Assembly (NCBI GenBank): GCA_000151295.1
Contig: GG745362.1
Location: forward strand, 280,167 to 344,166
Direction of reading: 5' to 3'
Length of the DNA: 64,000 nt
DNA from: Allomyces macrogynus ATCC 38327
Taxonomy: Eukaryota; Blastocladiomycota; Blastocladiomycetes; Blastocladiales; Blastocladiaceae
Part shown: one piece after another, positions 59,404 to 64,000 of the stretch
Layout of the letters: every line of letters starts with the position of its first letter
Numbering within the stretch: position 1 is the first letter of the stretch
Notes under the pieces: model-generated
What the model was told of the DNA's origin: nothing
Databases searched by the model: none
What the model saw: only the letters and a program-made list of their open reading frames with translations
Made by a program: the position numbers and the translations under genes

Positions 59404-61858
59404 GTGAAAGGGGCTGGCGCGAGCTGTGCGAAGAAAGGTTGCAGGCCGAGGGCTTTGCGACATCTTGCTGCGGCATACTCTGCCACAACGATAAATTCAA
59501 ACGTTTCCGTGGTTGGATCAACATTGTTGCAGATCTTGACTTCAACGACTCGTGCCACGAACGCTCATGTTATGGCGGTCCGCAGCGCCATTGTCGAGCG
59601 TTTGGGTCTGCGCCATGAAGGTTTTGCCACAAACTGGTTTCACACACGTGCACGTTCCATCAACCAAGGATTTGCTATGCAGCTGGTCGATCTGGTCAAC
59701 GAAATCAACGGTCCTGGTAGTCTCGAGCGAGCCCAGTCAATTCTCTTCCCAGGGGCCATTGAGGAAATGCTGTGCAACAAGTATTATGCTCAGATTGATG
59801 CACTTTGGGGACTTGTTCAAAAGGACGCTTTGCCCATCCTGCGCAGTTTTGTCGATGAGACCATGAATGAGGTCTTGGCGTCGTTTTCTGGCGGCAACAA
59901 CATCATGAAACTGTTTTTCAAGGAACTCATCATCAAGGACGCCGACAAGATCAAGCTGCTTGTCGCTCCATGTGACGACGTGTGTGCGCAATGCAAGCAG
60001 GCTGCTTGTATCTGGCAGGCGGGGCATTGTCGCATCGAAGACTGCAATGATGGTGAGACGCAACTGGGGACCGTTGTTCACGATTGCGGCAGATGCTGTG
60101 CCGAGCAGTGTCGCGCGTGATCTAACGCTTGCGCTGGGGTTTGTGGCGAGGATGGAGATGACCACCGATGCATGGCTCATGTCGAGGAGCAGCGCAGCGT
60201 GTGCCTTGCCACCTGTAAACACGGCTGCGGCCATCAGTGTGCGCTCAACGACGCACACGAAATCTTGGATGACGTTGCCGATCACGATTGCCACCGCTGT
60301 TGTCTGTCGCAGTGCCGTGCGTGTGATGCCAAGTGTGCCGGCGAGCGTGACCAACAGAGATGATGACCACCGGTGCGAAAACCACGTCGAAAGTATGCGT
60401 GGCGTCTGCAACGTCAAGTGCGCCAATTGTGACCGTCCGTGTGCACTCAAGGTTGCACATACCGCGCTCGATGAATTGGATGAGCGTGATTGCGACCAAT
60501 GTTGCCTCTCGCAGTGTCCCGCATGCCAATGGCTGTGCACGGGCGTCCGCGGAAATCACGACAACGACGACCACCGGTGTGCACGTCACGTTGAGGAGAT
60601 GCGCAGTGTTTGCTGCAAACTGTGCACGCACTGCGGCATGCCATGCACGCTCAGGGACTTGCACGCCGTATTGGATCGCCTTGATGAACATGATTGCCGC
60701 CGTTGCTGCCAGTTTTCGTGCCGTGCTTGCCAAGCGCCGTGCTCAGGCGTGCGCGGGAGGCACGACGACAAAGACCACCGTTGCTTGCGCCACGCCAATG
60801 GAATGCGCGGCGAGTGCCGGGACATTTGCTCATCCTGCAAACTTGCACGCTGTTACCTCGATGACGCTCATGTTATCCTTGATGGGACAGAGGAGAACGA
60901 CTGCGGCCGATGCTGCACAATGATATGTCAGGTTTATTCTGAGCCGTGTGTTGGTGTGCGAGGGCACAGTAATCGGGACATCGTTGCGCCGAGCTCAAGA
61001 TCCGCGGCTTGTGTGATGGAATCTGCGAGCATTGTTGCATCGCGCCTTGCACTCTGAAAGTCGCACATGCGGAATGCGACGGCTTGCGAGACCACGATTG
61101 CCGCCAATGTTGCCGAGATGCGTACTGTCGCGCGTGCGAGTTGCCGTGTGTGCGCAGGCGTGCCAAGCATGGCGACGACCACCGATGCGAGCAGCACAAG
61201 ATTCGCGGCTTTTGTGATGGAATGTGCGTGCATTGCAACGCGCCCTGCAATTTAAAGGACGCTCGCGCCGCGCTGGACGGTGTCGCTGTGCACGATTGTC
61301 GTCAAGGTTGTCCGTCTGGTCAATGTCGTGCTTGCAAGTCGCGCTGTGTACGTGGGCGTGTTGGGCATGGTGGCGATCACCGCTGCGAGCAGCACAAGAT
61401 GCGTGCTCCTTGTCGCGGGATCTGCGCCAAGTGCAGTGATCAGCAATGCTCCCTTGATGACGGGCATGCGGTATTTGATCAAGTCACCAACCGCGACTGT
61501 GGGCGTTTCTGTGTGCCCCCTAAGATTGTCCATGAAGCCGCTTGCGATCACTGCAACCACCAAGCAGAGAATTGTTGGAACACAGTTTAAGTGCATGATG
61601 TGTAACGACTTTGACGTTTGCCAAGTATGTTTGACCGCACGTTCAAGACTTTGAATGCGGGGACGCCACAACCCGCAGCACATGTTCCTTGTTCTTGAAG
61701 CCCGAACCCTACGCACTCTTCCGTTGAAAGTGCAGTCAATGGTCGGGAAGGAGAGTGGATGCATTCGATGCAACCAATGCGAAACCAAGATTGTTGGTAC
61801 ACGAGCAAAACGCAACGTGCATGTATCAACTCTCAGAGCCGCATGAGCTCAGAGAACG
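59404..61858 (+). pseudogene. Cys-rich tandem-repeat protein with C-terminal ZZ-type zinc fingers, interrupted
   Basis: The coding sense is clear, but the gene is broken or misread. A helical region (from about 59480; Met at 59572) contains VDLVNEINGPGSLERAQSIL and LWGLVQKDALPILRSFVDET. About seven Cys/His repeats of roughly 60-65 residues follow. Their pattern is C-x2-C ... C-x-L-x2-AH-x2-LD ... HDC-x2-CC-x3-CRAC-x3-C-x-G-x-RG-x-H-x-DDHRC. The C-terminus resembles ZZ zinc fingers: CDHCNHQ joined after a frame change to RIVGTQFKCMMCNDFDVCQV, and then CNQCETKIVGTRAKRNV. A TGA at 60118-60120 stands where the repeat has Cys. One-base shifts occur near 60358 and 60975, with more in the ZZ part. 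The upstream end looks truncated. Cys-rich and ZZ modules suggest zinc-dependent protein interaction; the function is unknown. Confidence 0.6.
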
Positions 61859-63044
61859 CATAATTTGATGTCAGGAAGACTATGACCGTGAGATATTTGC
61901 CGAACAAGCGTATGTCGCGGATCGTTGTGAGCTGACAGCGAGTATGGCCTGTCGACACACAGCTTGAAGACGTCCAAGGCAACAAAGGGCCAAAACAAAG
62001 TCATCTTTCAACAAAGTCTCTCGTATCGCCCCAGCCAGTCTCTCTCGCTTCGCCCCAGCTAGTCGTAAACAGAGCCAATCTATATCAGACTCCGACGCGC
62101 TACCATGGCGGCGACGCGCAGCCACGATGGCGACACGCGACCATGGCGCCGCCGCGCTATCATGGCTGTGACGAGCGACCCATGTCGCTTTGACTCTGGC
62201 ACCCAGCAGTCGCTCAAGAGGACCCACACATCCACGGCATTACAGAGAGCGGAGCCGTTATACAATCTCGCGCGGACTGCATTCAGACGACGGCACGCGA
62301 CAGTTGCAGCGCTGGTGCGAGCAACCAGCTGTATGACCGTGGCAAGAACCTGACGAACATGCACAATTGCGTCGGCAGTCGGCCAGCGTGCACATGCGTG
62401 GACACCAGAGAATCAGGTCCGTGGATGAAAAATAGCGCGAAACAGTGGTTGGGCGCGACGAGACGGGCGCGGCGAGACGGGCGCGGCGAGACGGGCGCAG
62501 CGAGACGGGCGCAGCGAGACAGACGTGGTTGCGGGCGAGCATGTCGGCCGTGGTGTTGCAGAATACTGGGCAAGTGTGGGTTGATTTGCCAGTGTGGGGT
62601 GGTGGGCCGTGAGTTGGGTGGTTGGTGGTTGGTGGTTGATGGTGTTTTGCGAGTTGAGCAGTTCGTGGCGAAAGTGGCGAAATAGCGGAAACAACGAAAC
62701 AGCGGGATCGGCCAACAATTGCGAGTTCGAAGTTGGCCAGTATGGTCTGAACTGCGCGCCATCGTGTCATCGTGTGAGGCAGGTGTGACTTGCACGCACA
62801 ACACATCAACACGCGCCGGACTTCGCCACAACTGCCACAACGCCAAACCGCGAGCGCCTCCAGCGACCATGGCCGCAACCCTGCCACAACCACCAGCGAC
62901 CAAGACCACGGCGACCACTATCTCTCCCACCTCACTCCAGTGACGAACGGAAGCAGAAACTTGCTCCTCCGCGCCGCGCCGTGCGCTCCAGCAAGCACAG
63001 CCAATTTGCACACAAGTTGCACGAAAAGCTCGTAAACCATCATC
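61859..63044. other. Intergenic region with low-complexity repeats
   Basis: No gene was supported. Low-complexity direct repeats lie at 62454-62530 and 62595-62645, and a CGCCCCAG-CAGTCTCTCTCG-like partial repeat is near 62025-62070. The right end is the promoter side of the DOMON gene. Confidence 0.5.
62454..62530. repeat. Short tandem repeat, about 14-bp unit CGGCGAGACGGGCG
   Basis: About five imperfect head-to-tail copies are visible. Later copies carry G-to-A changes (GCAGCGAGACGGGC, then GCAGCGAGACAGAC). Confidence 0.8.
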
Positions 63045-64000
63045 ATGACCCGGCGACCACCTCCTCGTCACCAAATTCCACAGCTGCCGTCAAGGACATT
63101 GCGCGCTGTCGGCATTCTCTCCCTTGCCGCGCTGGTCCTGCTCGCCGTGACCGTTCATGCCGTCCCCACCGCACTCGCCGACGCTCCGACGCGTACGGCG
63201 TCAAGCAACGGCCCTCCCATCACCTGCCCGCATGAGAAACTGTGCGTGCAAATGGCACGCGCGCCGACGGGCGACGCCGTCGACGTGGCCATTCTTACGT
63301 CTGTGGCCGGGTGGATTGCTGTCGGGCTTGGTTCGAGCATGGGCCGGGCCGACGTTTTGGCACGTTTTTTCGCACGAAGACGCCTCCTGGCCATGACCGA
63401 ATTTGACCCTCAAACCGTCTTCCCACAGATGCTCTGGCAAGAATCCGGCAAGTGGACCGTCAGCCACCGGCACTCGACGGCGCGCACGCTCCCGCCCGCT
63501 GCCCGCAACCAGAACGCGCATGTCGTGAGTGCGACCCCCGCCGACTCGGCCACGGGCATGGCCACGGTGGTCGTGCGTCGTCCGATTGCCGCTGAAGCTC
63601 CCGGCGACTTGGCGTTTGAGAACACCGACCAGTGGTTCGTCTGGGCGCTCTACGACAGCGAGGGCGTGTCAGCGTCTGCATTGCCGTTCCACGAGGCCTA
63701 CGGGTCGTTTCAGTACAATGCGCTCGCGTATGCGTCCCCGGAGGCGGTACCGAAACCGGAACCGACGCCAACCCCGAGCAAGGGCGAAGTGCCGGTCGAG
63801 GGCGAAGCACCGGCCAAGGATGTGGCACCCGTCGTGAAGCGGCCGCTTGAGGTAGCGGAGAAGTGCGTCGACCCGATGCTTTGCGTGAGCATGCATGTCG
63901 TGCCCGAATCAGACGGGAATGCGGTGGACATGACGATTCGAACGAGTGTCAAGGGCTGGGTTGCGATCGGGCTCGGCTCGAATATGCGGCAAGCAGATGT
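63045..64000 (+). CDS. Secreted or surface protein with tandem DOMON domains (partial, runs off the window)
   Basis: A single open frame starts at 63045 (MTRRPPPRHQ) and is still open at the window end. A signal peptide is visible (LRAVGILSLAALVLLAVTVH). The first DOMON-like domain covers about residues 55-225, with CPHEKLCVQMARAP, GWIAVGLGSSMGRAD, SHRHSTA and WFVWALYDSEGVSAS. A Pro/Glu-rich linker follows, and a second domain begins (CVDPMLCVSMHVVPESDG, GWVAIGLGSNMRQAD). DOMON domains of the cytochrome type bind haem through Met and His. GLGSSM/GLGSNM and the RHS site are present, so haem binding is plausible. Membrane-anchored relatives carry a cytochrome b561 region, which could lie beyond the window. 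Confidence 0.75.
   Translation, partial: MTRRPPPRHQIPQLPSRTLRAVGILSLAALVLLAVTVHAVPTALADAPTRTASSNGPPITCPHEKLCVQMARAPTGDAVDVAILTSVAGWIAVGLGSSMGRADVLARFFARRRLLAMTEFDPQTVFPQMLWQESGKWTVSHRHSTARTLPPAARNQNAHVVSATPADSATGMATVVVRRPIAAEAPGDLAFENTDQWFVWALYDSEGVSASALPFHEAYGSFQYNALAYASPEAVPKPEPTPTPSKGEVPVEGEAPAKDVAPVVKRPLEVAEKCVDPMLCVSMHVVPESDGNAVDMTIRTSVKGWVAIGLGSNMRQAD

Overview
The window reads as nuclear DNA of an early-diverging zoosporic fungus, most likely a blastocladiomycete of the Catenaria/Allomyces type. The base composition is GC- and CpG-rich. Genes carry short introns (about 58-75 bp, GT..AG). The content is dominated by class C (glutamate/GABA-B-type) G-protein-coupled receptors, a TmcB-like multipass membrane protein, a fungal Sec7-PH Arf exchange factor and a DHX29-type DEAH helicase. 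No rRNA, tRNA or CRISPR array was recognised. The species assignment is inference from gene families, not from a marker gene.

Layout, left to right. 0.3-0.6 kb: end of a possible small membrane-protein gene (minus). 1.1-4.7 kb: Sec7-PH Arf-GEF (plus). 5.6-7.2 kb: F-box-like protein (plus), followed by a decayed paralogue (7.2-7.9 kb, minus). 8.3-13.8 kb: TmcB-like protein (minus). 14.6-17.5 kb: receptor G1, a pseudogene (minus). 18.6-20.2 kb: second intact F-box-like paralogue (minus). 21.3-21.6 kb: small His/Cys/Asp-rich ORF. 22.6-29.6 kb: receptors G2 and G3 (minus). 30.3-30.5 kb: an 11-unit, 20-bp phased repeat. 30.5-35.4 kb: a decayed, CpG-depleted DIRS-like retroelement. 35.4-35.7 kb: a helicase-gene fragment. 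36.3-43.3 kb: receptors G4 and G5 (minus). 43.9-48.7 kb: DHX29-like helicase (minus). 49.4-52.5 and 55.1-58.4 kb: two tandem receptors of a second type (plus). 59.4-61.9 kb: a broken Cys-rich-repeat/ZZ zinc-finger gene (plus). 63.0 kb to the end: a secreted DOMON protein (plus, cut by the window edge).

The centre of interest is the receptor locus. G1-G5 join an OpuAC-like (glycine-betaine/choline-type) substrate-binding ectodomain to seven class C membrane helices and a cytoplasmic PH domain. The two plus-strand receptors join an ANF/GABA-B-type ligand-binding ectodomain to class C helices and also end in a PH domain. PH-tailed class C receptors with two unrelated sensing heads in one locus suggest a lipid-anchored chemosensory module, plausibly used by zoospores. 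The array is evolving visibly. One 3,876-bp repeat unit running from mid-G2 to mid-G3 was inserted at the matching point of a third gene, turning it into the chimeras G4 and G5. A separate 415-bp tract with one mismatch links dead G1 to G3.

Many genes need one-base frame changes, often in G-runs, and a few carry single in-frame stops. Some of this may be draft-assembly error, so exon joints given here are approximate unless splice sites are quoted.
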